Made by a program: the position numbers and the translations under genes. From Gnetum montanum (Eukaryota > Streptophyta > Gnetopsida > Gnetales > Gnetaceae): DNA of 64,000 nucleotides. The notes below the pieces were generated by a model. That model was given only the letters and a program-made list of their open reading frames with translations, was not told the origin of the DNA and ran no database searches. The DNA lies in assembly GCA_015680685.1 (NCBI GenBank), contig MNCI01003648.1, positions 117,483-181,482 on the forward strand, written 5' to 3'. Shown one piece after another: positions 55,211 to 64,000 of this stretch; within the stretch, counting starts at the first letter, position 1, and each line of letters opens with the position of its first letter.

Positions 55211-56445
55211 AGGTTTCATGACCAAGTAACTTATTTATTTTGTACAATTATTAAGAGATCAAAGCTAGTTGATCTACAAGGCTAAGAGGTAACACTCTAT
55301 CAACCAAATGTTTTGGTATATCAATGATACATATCACATTTGATAATCCTCATTTCTTAAATTTTAGTATAAGAGGTTGCATGACTGAGCAACCTATTGA
55401 TTATGTACAAGTATTGAGAGTATGAAACTAAAACAAGGATCCTCTAATTTGAACATGTACTATAAGTATGTAACCCAAATGTGCATAACTTAGTTGGTAG
55501 TACAAGGATTAAAATCAAGGCAAACCTATGGTAGGTATTCCCCAAGTGAAATCAAAACTATTATTCCTTTTCGTGAAGTAAGCATTTACCTTGTTTCTTA
55601 GGTTATAATGATTATACGCATAGGTTAGTCTTTCATGATTCCTTAAATATTAGTATTAGAGGTTTCATGAATGAGAAACCTATTGATTTTGTCCAATATT
55701 TGAGAGTACAAAACTAGAACAAGGATCTTATATTTTGTATAGGTACTAAGAGTATGTAAACCAAACTAGCCTTTTTATACATATATATTTTTAGTGTAAT
55801 CATAAAAGGTTTTATGATAGAATAACCTACTTTTTTATGTTGCATCCAATTATTTTAGGTTGCATGACCAAGTAATCTACTATTTTATGTGTAACTAAGA
55901 AGGTCCTAATAACCTAGAAACTTATTGTTTTATGTATAATGACTAATGAATGCATGCAAAACCAACTAAATATTTAGAGTATTATTTTACTTAAGGTTGC
56001 ATGACTGAGAACCTCCACACATAGGTTAACTATATAAGGTATCACACCCAAGAATCCTAATCTCATATGTATAATAAAGTTGGATTGCACACTTGAGCAA
56101 CCTACTATTTTGAGTGTAATTATATTAGGTTGCATGACTGAGCAACTTACTTTTTTGATTAAAATTTTACTTAAGGTTGAACAATAAAGAAATATTAGTT
56201 TTTTTGTTCAACCATATGATGTATCATGTCCATGAAACCTAATCTTATGTGCATAATTTAGTTTGGTTACACACCCAAGTAACCTATTTCTTTGAGTGTT
56301 ATTATATCAAGTTGCAATACTGAGCAACCTTGTATTTTATGTGTAATTATGTGGGGGATGACCTGAAAATCCTCATGTACTTCATGCCAAATAAACCTAC
56401 AATTTTATGAATAATTATGTGGGGTTACACACCTAAGCATCCTCA
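55211..56445. repeat. Array of a 22-bp stem-loop motif
   Basis: The best copy (55374-55395) is AGGTTGC, eight loop bases ATGACTGA, then GCAACCT: a perfect 7-bp inverted repeat. Related copies lie at 55211, 55660, 55807, 55857, 55994, 56081, 56127, 56263, 56309 and about 56420. Spacer sequences also recur (TATTTTATGTGTAATTA; TATTGAGAGTA with AAAACAAGGATC). In several variants changes on one arm are matched on the other (AGGTTTC with GAAACCT at 55660). Confidence 0.8.
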
Positions 56446-56595
56446 TGTATGTTATATTGATATTTTAGAAAATGTATTTTTGACATGTAGTTGAATATCA
56501 CTAAAATTTAACATGTGCTGACAATTGTTTTCTAATGATTTTTTGAAATATATCAATTATTGCAATTGTATGGAAATGTTCATGCATTTGAAAAC

Positions 56596-56895
56596 ATTTC
56601 TAGAAATACATTTTGATATAACGTTCTTATTTATCAAAATAGATCAGAATTAATTTGAAACTAAAATCATTATACTTTGAGATAACAAAATGGACATACA
56701 TGTATGAGAATTTACATGAAAATATAACAATTATAACTATACGGAACTTTTTATTAAGGTAAAAATATTTTTGGAAATGCATCTTGAAATAATGTTCCTA
56801 TTTATTAGAATAGATAGGAATTAATTTGAAAAAAAAATTATTATACCTTTCCATAACAAATAGAACTACTCATATGAGAATCTTCTCAAAAATAT
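56596..56895. repeat. Direct repeat, about 170-bp period
   Basis: Two copies starting at 56596 and 56766 share GAAATRCAT, AACGTTC/AATGTTC, TTATTTATYA, ATAGATMRGAATTAATTTG and ATGAGAATYT blocks. Confidence 0.75.
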
Positions 56896-57090
56896 AAGTA
56901 GAAGAAGATAGTTGAATGTAAATAAAAATATAAAATGATAAAATGGTAAATAGGTGAATTTATATTCAAATGTTTTGGTGGTGACAATTTAAAAAGAATA
57001 TAAATAGAAGTAGATAGATGAATGTAAATGAAAATATAAATTGATAAAATGGTAGATACATGAATGTATATTCAAATGTTTTTCATGGTA
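56891..57090. repeat. Direct repeat, about 107-bp period
   Basis: Two copies starting at about 56891 and 56998 share AATATAARTAGAAG, GATAGWTGAATGTAAAT, GATAAAATGGTA and TATATTCAAATGTTTT. Confidence 0.8.
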
Positions 57091-58498
57091 TTAGTTTCAA
57101 AAGAAAGAGAAAACTGATTATAGTCTACTTATGAGCAATAAGAAGGTTACTCAAAAATGACTTGTCAATGAAAATATTATTGTGGATCAAGAACTTAGAA
57201 GGGGGGTTGAAGAAGTTCCCCAATAAAAATTACACTCGCCACAAGAACATCCCAAATTTTACGTGGTTGCCCAACTTGGGTATGCCCATACTTGAAGGGT
57301 AGAATTCGTGCACACCTTCGAACTTCGTTTCTTCAAACAATGTTGTTTGAAGGGCACCACAGCTTGTACAAGCTTTAGGCTTTGCTCCAAAGTGTTTCAT
57401 TGTTGAAAAACCACTCAACCTTGCAAGGTCCCAACAAGCTCAGAATGTGGTTTCAAGGATCCCACAACCTTTACAAAATTGAGTTCCAATCCCACAGGAT
57501 CCTGACAAACTTAATACGTAGGGCTACAAGAAAGAAAGGAAAAAACAAGGAAAGAATGTAACTAAATATAAAAATCCTTGTACTTGAAGCTTAGTACAAA
57601 TTACAATTAAGCAAATGATGTTACAATGAGGAGCAAGAATAAAATTACATAGAATAGACAATGATAGATCTTTTTGTGAATAGTGCTTGCACAATTCCAA
57701 GATTTTGTTAACATATTATAGCCTCAAAGTTTCTAAAAAATCCTCAAAATTTGTGCAATGACTACCAAATAGTTAGTGTAGACATCCACTTCTAAGTTGA
57801 GACATCTAACTAAGATTGACCTTAATGTAGGGGAGACTTCTATGTAGCAAGTGGGATGTCTACAATGGGATGTCCACAGTGAGATGTCTACTATTAGGAA
57901 TAGATCTCTACTATTTTTCCAAGATGTCTATCAAAATTTTGGACTTTAAATTATGAGGCTTTCTCTTGTCAAATTATCTTCTTGGCAGTTCTTGGATCAT
58001 CTTCATTTGACTTGTAAACTTCATTTTCATCCATGCTCTCATCTTGCCCATGTAGTCTTCATTTCGACATCTTGATGTAGATCTTGTTTTCTTGGGTTCT
58101 TAGATCTCTTCATGGAGTTCTTGTGCATGTCCTACAAAATCATTATCCACCAAAAACATTATATATTCTCCATTTTTCTTAAGGTTTTGACATACCAAAA
58201 GGTCAATAATCTCCCTCCTTTTGGTGCTGTCCAATACTTAAAAAAAATGGGTTAATATATTCCAAAAATCAATTGAGCTAAGGATTAGAGATGAAAGACT
58301 ATGCAAAAATCCATCCTTAATATAGCACAAGTTTCTATAATCATAAAGAGACACTTTTGAATTGTAAAAAATATTGAATATCTTGTTTCTATACTAAAAA
58401 GATAGACATTAATACCACCATAAGGTCAAAATTATTCAAATATATCATTAAGGTCATAATTATCGTTCAACACCCATGTTGCCCATGACATATAGATC
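57091..58498. other. Gene-free stretch
   Basis: No gene recognised. 57230-57418 has a 62-codon minus-strand ORF with no known domain. 57780-57930 contains iterated ACATCYA / ATGTCTAC / ATGTCCAC motifs, likely a U3 remnant of another LTR family. Confidence 0.4.
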
Positions 58499-58503
58499 AC
58501 AAT

Positions 58504-59325
58504 TGATGAGTGGTGAGGTACCCCTACACCCAACCATATGAATCACTAAGGCATTACACACGATCTAGTCAAATTTTATGGACCTATAGTTATCTCATAC
58601 ACTAGTTCCTCTAGGAAGTCAAATGATGTTGAGAATGTTCATTGTCTTTCCAACTACACTTGTGAGGCTCAAGGGTATGGTTTAAGTATAATTGAGGTAT
58701 ATGAATTTTTATTGTTTTATATTTTATGGATGTAATCGCCTATAACAAGAATAAAGGGTAGAGTAGATTGAAACTAATGTCTATTACCTAGCTAGCCTAA
58801 CACAAGTAACTGCCCCTCTTTCCTAAACATAGATAGCATTGCTAGGCTACCAAATGTTAAGCATTTCTAGGTTACCAAGTACTATATGAATGCTTGAAGT
58901 GGTCATGCTTGTGTTCATTAACTGCTGGAATTAAATTGCTCAGTTAAAATGCATTAAAATAAAGAGCAAGAAAGTAAAATGCACTAAAGAAAATATTAAG
59001 CTATTCTCGGTGTTGCAAGGATTGTCAAAAGAGTTTGTTTTATTCCTATCATACTATTGTGCTTAGGTACATTAGTGCTTGAACAAAGAACCATACACAC
59101 TTTGGACTCCTTTTGTGGGCACTCAAAAAATATTCTAACTTTGAGGAAAATAAACTGCAAGAGCTTTGCTACTTTAACTAAGAATGATCAAAAACTTACT
59201 CAAAATAGGAGCCTAGGTGCAATATTTATAAACTTGGGGAATATACCTTGACGTTGAATATTCGATGTTCAATCATGCAATGTTGGGGCATCAACGTCGT
59301 GGCCAACACAAATGGTGATTCATCA
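58504..59325 (-). repeat. E4 3' LTR
   Basis: On the minus strand it starts TGATGAATCACC at 59325 and ends ACCACTCATCA at 58504. It shares the U5-type ACTTGGTAACCTAG segment (near 58885) with E1 and E2. U3 has ACGTTGATGCC / CCAACATTGCATG motifs, distinct from those of E1 and E2. TATA-like TATAAATATT near 59222. Confidence 0.9.
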
Positions 59326-59338
59326 TACCCCCACAACT
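59326..59338 (-). other. E4 polypurine tract
   Basis: AGTTGTGGGGGTA on the minus strand, adjoining the LTR start. Confidence 0.85.
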
Positions 59339-61043
59339 GAATGAAAACTCATCCTCAAGTGAAGAAGAGGAGGAACAAGTTCTTTACAATATAACATATT
59401 GGGTAGGTATGGGATTACTGAATGACATGATGAACTTACATAGATGAAATAGACATACAGACTTTGAGTGCCCAAGTGTACAGAATTATAATTTTTACAA
59501 CAATGGATGTTCATGAAAAGAGTGAACACCCTGGAGAATATTGACATCCAACACATCTTAGCAGTAGGAGAATGAGAGAGAGAGAAGAGATCTTTTGATC
59601 ATGAACGATCCTCATTATGTGGCACTGCTGCATCATCCTTAGTAAAGATAGTCCCACTTCTAATCCATGCTTCCCACTACAATCACAACAAAATCATGAA
59701 TTAGTATGCAATGTGTAACACATAACTACTAAATACCTTATCTTGTTGGTGGTTACACCTAGCTAAGCTATGACTGTGATAGATTAATTTCTTTGATAGT
59801 GTTAGTGGAAAGGTTGACAAATAGGGTAAAATAAATAAGCAGTCCATTATTTGAGAGAGTTCAATACAAGAAAATATTTGAAGAGGGTATAAGAATTCAC
59901 AACAATGAAAAGAAGAACTCACTAAAAATTGTTGTGAAGATGTGTACAATTGGATGTCATTGATGGGGTAAACAAAAATAATTTGAGTGTAAAAATGTCT
60001 AAGGGTAAAGAACTTAACTAACCCAACCAAAAGATATGCAAGTGGGTCCCCCCCAAAGCAAGCATAAGCCTTTTATGCCCTTGCATAACTTCAAACCAAA
60101 GAGTCTATGGGCTCTGTGGATGATTAATGGTTACAGAAGGTTAAATACAAAAACCTAGAAGTAACTAACTAGGAATTTCGACACATCAAACCAAGACATC
60201 AAATCAAAAACATGAAACCAACAGTGAGGTGAAATATGGAAAACATAGATGGATATGAGAGAGAGAGAGAGTGGAATGGAGTTNAAATGGGAACCACATC
60301 ATGCAAAGCCACATGCATTTATTTTGTCCAAGGGATGTGCTTTCAATCCTCATCTTTTTCTTTTTTTTTCTTGATGAGAACCACACCATGTCAGGACTTA
60401 TTCAACTTTCTTTATTGATTAGCATAGAATGGTAAGAAATTCATGGAAACACACATGCACTTAGGCAAATAGAAAACTACAAAAAACATCGAATCCCCTT
60501 GAAGCCACACCTTGTTAAAACCTTTGAATCCTTCGAAATTCTGGAAATTACCAAAGTTACAAATTTATTAAAGTTTGATTAATGAAAAAGAGACTACACA
60601 TTTCCAAAACAAGGAAAACCTTAGAGTGTGTGGACGGATGGATGTTGTGGACTCACTACCTATTACATGAAAAGGAAACCATGTCCTAATTATCCATAAT
60701 GAAATTCAAAGCTAGAAACCTGACATCAACAATCAAATACCAAAAATAGTACATACCACCATCAAGTAATGCTTTACCAATGTACCTAGCACTTATTAAC
60801 AAAAAGGTAGAAAATCACACCAAATAAAAGAAAATATAGAAGAAAGTGTAAATTATTTAAGAAATATCAAATGTACTAACGATGGTGTAAAAAAATTAGA
60901 AAAGATTAATAACATAAAAAAAAGATGTAAAACAAAGAACATGTAAAACAAAAAGTTGTCAAATGAAAAATGTGTAAAATAAAAAAGTTGAAAAATTGAG
61001 GAGTTTCTTGAATGGTTAGCATGGTTGGCCATATTTCCCACAA
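59339..61043 (-). other. E4 post-pol non-coding region
   Basis: Minus-strand blocks match E1 and E2: the purine box TTGTGGGAAATATGGCC (61043-61027), CATGGTGTGGTTCTCA and GAAAGCACATCCCTTGG (60392-60320) and GACTCTTTGGTTTG with a GGACCCACTTGC block (60125-60035). An N lies at 60284. A 109-codon minus ORF (60030-59701) is of unknown meaning. Confidence 0.75.
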
Positions 61044-61048
61044 CTAAG
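61044..61048. repeat. Target-site duplication of solo LTR, left
   Basis: CTAAG, identical to 63991-63995 on the other side of the insertion. Confidence 0.9.
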
Positions 61049-62859
61049 TGTTGGCGACCGTTTGGGACGCGACCGCCAACGAGTGTCCTCGAACAGGATT
61101 TAGGTGCCCGCTGGTCTCTGGCTACACCAAGGCCCAGATACCTCCAAATAACTCAGTAGTTAATGTGAGTATGTGTGTGTGCTGTTGCGGCATGCGGTTG
61201 TGTGAAATGTAACGATTGCGTGTGTGTGAAATACAAATGACTTACTTTAAGAGATTCAGCCAACTTTATCAAGTACTGTGAGTTATTGAGAGTTTCCTAT
61301 TTTGTTCAAACTACCTAGTCTATGCGGTCCCTATAATACCTGCTTGTAACAAGTAAAATTTTGCATAAACATTTGAGCACAACTCCGCAAATCTACTCCT
61401 AATTTTCCCCAGAGAGAGATATATAGTTCCACAAGAAAACTAGAAATAGAGCAAGATTCAAAGGAAATAGACAGAAAGAAAAGAAAGCAGATTTGTGTGG
61501 ACCTCAAATATTTAAACAAGGTAAAATGACACGAGTAAACACTTCGCAATAAAGCTATTCCAAATTCAATATCTATGAATTGTTCAAACTTCCAAGACTC
61601 AAACAAGCAATATCTTCAAGACAATCCTACTGTACTACCAAAAATTGCTGCGTAAACTACCATGTACGAGACTCCATTTTGGCTAGACAGTAGATGTCAA
61701 CGATTGCATTTAAACAGAACCTTTAAAAGACTTGACAATTTCTGATTGAAATAACACGGAAAATCACTCTAAAGATAAAAAGAAGCTATTCTGGTCCCAT
61801 CAAAATACCAAAGATTTTCTGAACCCTCTCGACTACCAAATTGTTCCACGGCGTGACTACAAACAGAGGCTCTCTTCCAACAATCCAATAGCAGTTCCCA
61901 AACGTTGCACAATAACGAAATTTACTACTAAAATGCTCTCAAGGCTTTTTGAACACAAGCGCTTCTATGGCAAAATTTTAACAGAAATTCCTATTGGGCA
62001 ACAAGAACAATAAGAGCAATCTAAAAATCCCAAAATTACTTGCCAAGAATGATACTACCTAAACCACTAGCTAAGCAATTAAAACAAAACAAAAATGAAA
62101 TGCATAACTCACAGGACCATGACAAAGAGGCTGAAATCTTTATTCTAGCAAATCATCTTGCAAATCATCTTCTTTACAAATCTTCCAAGTGTGATGTGAT
62201 GCTCCCAAGTGATGCCCCCTTCTCCATGACCCTTGAAGCCTATTTATAGGATTCCAAGGTAGGTAGGGAAGTTACAATTTCAAAAATATCTTAAAAAATA
62301 TCTCACCTAACTTTTCTCCCAAGTAATTGGACAACCAATTAGGAGATTCCTTACCCAACAAGCTAGGTAAGTTACAACAATTTTAGGTGGTTTCAACCAC
62401 CAAAGAGATAACAATGTTACATTTGACATGTGTCCATGGTAATTACAATTATCAAAATAGAATTTCCAAAATACATAGGAATACAAGCTATAGTGCTCCA
62501 TACATATTTATCCCTTTGATTTTGCTTCTTCCAATGAGAAATCAACTTTTCAAAAAAAATATCTCAAATATCTTTCCTAACTTCTCTCTTAAGTGAGGGG
62601 GTTATAACTCATTTACTTAATTAGTAAGGAGTTATATATAGAATTAGGAGAAATTAATATTATAATGAATGTAATGTGATATATAAATATTGTAGATGTT
62701 TTAAATATGTATTGCAAATATGAGTAGTACGTAATAATGTTTTAAGATTTGGAATTAAAGGCAAGTACCATAGGTGATAAAAATTAATTTTTGATCAACC
62801 GTAGCTCTATTTTGCCAAAATATTTCGTGATACCTGTCTCATTGTGCCTTTGTGTCTCC

Positions 62860-63700
62860 CTTGCCTCATTTCATGGACTGGTATGCATCGGCATCGGCAT
62901 CGGCATCGGCATGGTATGATTCGAATTGCAGGTTCAGGCGGATGAACTTGTAACTGCCGTTTCTTTAACTGTCTAGAAAACCCAGATCTGTTCCGTGAAG
63001 TTGCAGGAGGATTATTTTCTTGGAAACGTGTGGAGCCATGGGAGGATTATTTTTGGGAAATCAGGGAAGTTACGAAAAACCCTGCAACTGCCTGAAATAT
63101 CCTGTGCAGTGTGCACCGTGCAGTTTGTTGAAATCGTGGATGTCCAACCCCAAAAATTGAAATTGTCATGTATAGCGTTGCCCTGTTTTCTGAAAATGAT
63201 GTCAGTGGCGGTGCGTCGCATACGAAGACTTTGTTGTACCTTAACATTGATTTCTTCCCCCAAATCAGAAGGCATAGAATATCCGATAGTAAATTCGGGA
63301 ATATGGTCAGGAAGTCCGTTATCGTAAATGCTTGAAACATAACACACCGCCATTGCGCTGGAAGAAAAGGAATTTTTCCTGAAACAATGCACCCTAAACA
63401 GAGGGTTTTCATTTCTTTTTGCCCCCCCTAAATTGATTTAGGGCCTCCCGCATTTTTGCTTCTCCTTTCCTGCGTTTTTCCTGTTTATTTCCCTGCGTTT
63501 TTCTGATTCATTTCCCTGCATTTTTTTTTGTTTGCCGATGCTCCATGGCCTGCAATACACATCGGTTCCTTGCGTATGAAGGTTTCAAGCTTTGCTGTTT
63601 TTTTATTTTGAATTAATACCCTGCAACGATGTCCCCTTTTCCTTCGCTTTCTTCTCCCGCAGGTGGATGGAGATTGACTTACCTTCTCTTTTTCTGTAAC
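62860..63700 (-). other. GC-richer segment with overlapping ORFs in U3 of the solo LTR
   Basis: Clearly higher GC and CpG than the surroundings. Two overlapping minus-strand ORFs of 126 and 121 codons (63392-63012, 63412-63047) and one plus ORF of 110 codons. One reads GLPDHIPEFTIGYSMPSDLG and later RTATDIIFRKQGN. I recognise no family. It may be captured host sequence or chance in CpG-rich U3. Confidence 0.4.
62885..62912. repeat. Hexanucleotide microsatellite (GCATCG)n
   Basis: About 4.5 units of GCATCG inside the solo LTR. Confidence 0.9.
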
Positions 63701-63990
63701 TTTAAAACAATGAAGGCGTTGCTGGTTTTGCTAATTTTTGATTCTGTCTTGTAAGGGTATATCCGGATTTTGAACAACCGAAATTTGCAACTCGTAATTC
63801 TCACAAATCACATACTTTCTTCCTTGCCATAATACTAATTTCGAATTTTTTAGGGGACAAATTTGGTACCTTTATCTCAACACCCAACCTTCAACATTAA
63901 AGCTGAAATGCTCTTGTGCCTTCACAACCATAGATTCTTTTTCCATTAAAATATTTCAACTGTTCCATGGAGTGGCCAAATGTGCCAACA

Positions 63991-63995
63991 CTAAG
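63991..63995. repeat. Target-site duplication of solo LTR, right
   Basis: CTAAG, followed by E4 sequence TTGAA to the window end. Confidence 0.9.
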
Positions 63996-64000
63996 TTGAA

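Larger units (their letters stand above)
61049..63990 (-). mobile_element. Solo-LTR-like insertion in E4
   Basis: 2942 bp starting TGTTGGC and ending GCCAACA, with a perfect 5-bp target duplication inside E4. No gag/pol and no internal LTR pair were seen. A TATA-like CCTATAAATAGG on the minus strand near 62243-62254 suggests minus orientation, with U3 about 1.7 kb and R/U5 about 1.2 kb. An alternative is a non-autonomous DNA element with 7-bp terminal repeats. Confidence 0.8.
58504..64000 (-). mobile_element. Element E4: minus-strand Athila-like element, interrupted and cut by the window edge
   Basis: The 3' LTR (58504-59325) is followed on the right by a polypurine tract and by post-pol modules also present in E1 and E2, in minus orientation. 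The element is interrupted at 61048 by a 2.94 kb insertion and resumes at 63991 with CTAAGTTGAA, matching the E1 sequence TTCAACTTAG that precedes its purine box. pol, the rest of the interior and the 5' LTR lie beyond the window. Confidence 0.88.

Noticed and set aside
1-64000. tRNA genes, organellar insertions, rRNA operons
   Set aside because: None recognised by eye; a tRNA or covariance-model scan was not possible, so absence is not proven.

Overview
The window looks like nuclear DNA of a large plant genome, most probably a gymnosperm. It is AT-rich and CpG-poor, one small conserved plant gene sits alone in tens of kilobases of old LTR retrotransposons, that gene has a roughly 3 kb intron in its 5' UTR, and LTR elements are nested inside each other. 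The species cannot be fixed from sequence alone. No bacterial, organellar or viral replicon features were seen.

Layout. 1-130: edge of a minus-strand LTR leaving the window on the left. 131-2660: old LTR-like and 5S-rRNA-like repeats. About 2660-7131: a plus-strand Ty3/gypsy chromovirus relic (gag, PR, RT, RNase H, IN, chromodomain) ending in an LTR at 7328-7824, with a second LTR of the same family at 8474-8961. 8962-14037: fragments, short tandem repeats and a GA microsatellite. 14038-16190: minus-strand Tat-like RNase H/integrase relic with a nine-unit, exactly 29-bp-period minisatellite just after its integrase. 16200-19402: a second 5S-like repeat and a third chromovirus-family LTR. 19818-32732: element E2, a 12.9 kb Athila-like element with two LTRs and an extra 2.8 kb coiled-coil ORF between pol and the 3' LTR. 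35605-about 39100: a TRM112/SMO2 gene on the minus strand, the only intact host gene I recognise. 41522-44545: a decayed minus-strand gene with the motifs NNCGGDNKNKY and GHTHEDID, which I assign to the DUF7869-type RNase-H-like family. 44710-54637: element E1, a complete 9.9 kb Athila-like element with a perfect CTATT target duplication. 55211-56445: an array of a 22-bp stem-loop motif. 58504 to the right edge: element E4, a minus-strand relative of E1/E2, interrupted by a 2.94 kb solo-LTR-like insertion (61049-63990) with a perfect CTAAG target duplication.

E1, E2, E4 and the left-edge LTR belong to one superfamily. Where their ends are visible, the LTRs start TGATGA and end CTCATCA or a decayed form of it. 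E1 and E2 have a tRNA-Asp primer site. E1, E2 and E4 share purine-rich tract sequences and conserved non-coding modules downstream of pol. Their U3 regions differ mainly in which short motif is iterated (GCGATATCGC in E1 and the left-edge LTR; a CATTGATG/CATCAATG motif in E2). All coding regions of these elements carry stops, frameshifts or lost catalytic residues, often of the C-to-T / G-to-A kind expected from methylated-cytosine decay.

Strongest candidates for something new: the DUF7869-like gene relic, the extra ORF of E2, the palindrome arrays in U3, and the stem-loop array. One apparent RT lesion (49339-49425) is probably an assembly artefact around an N.
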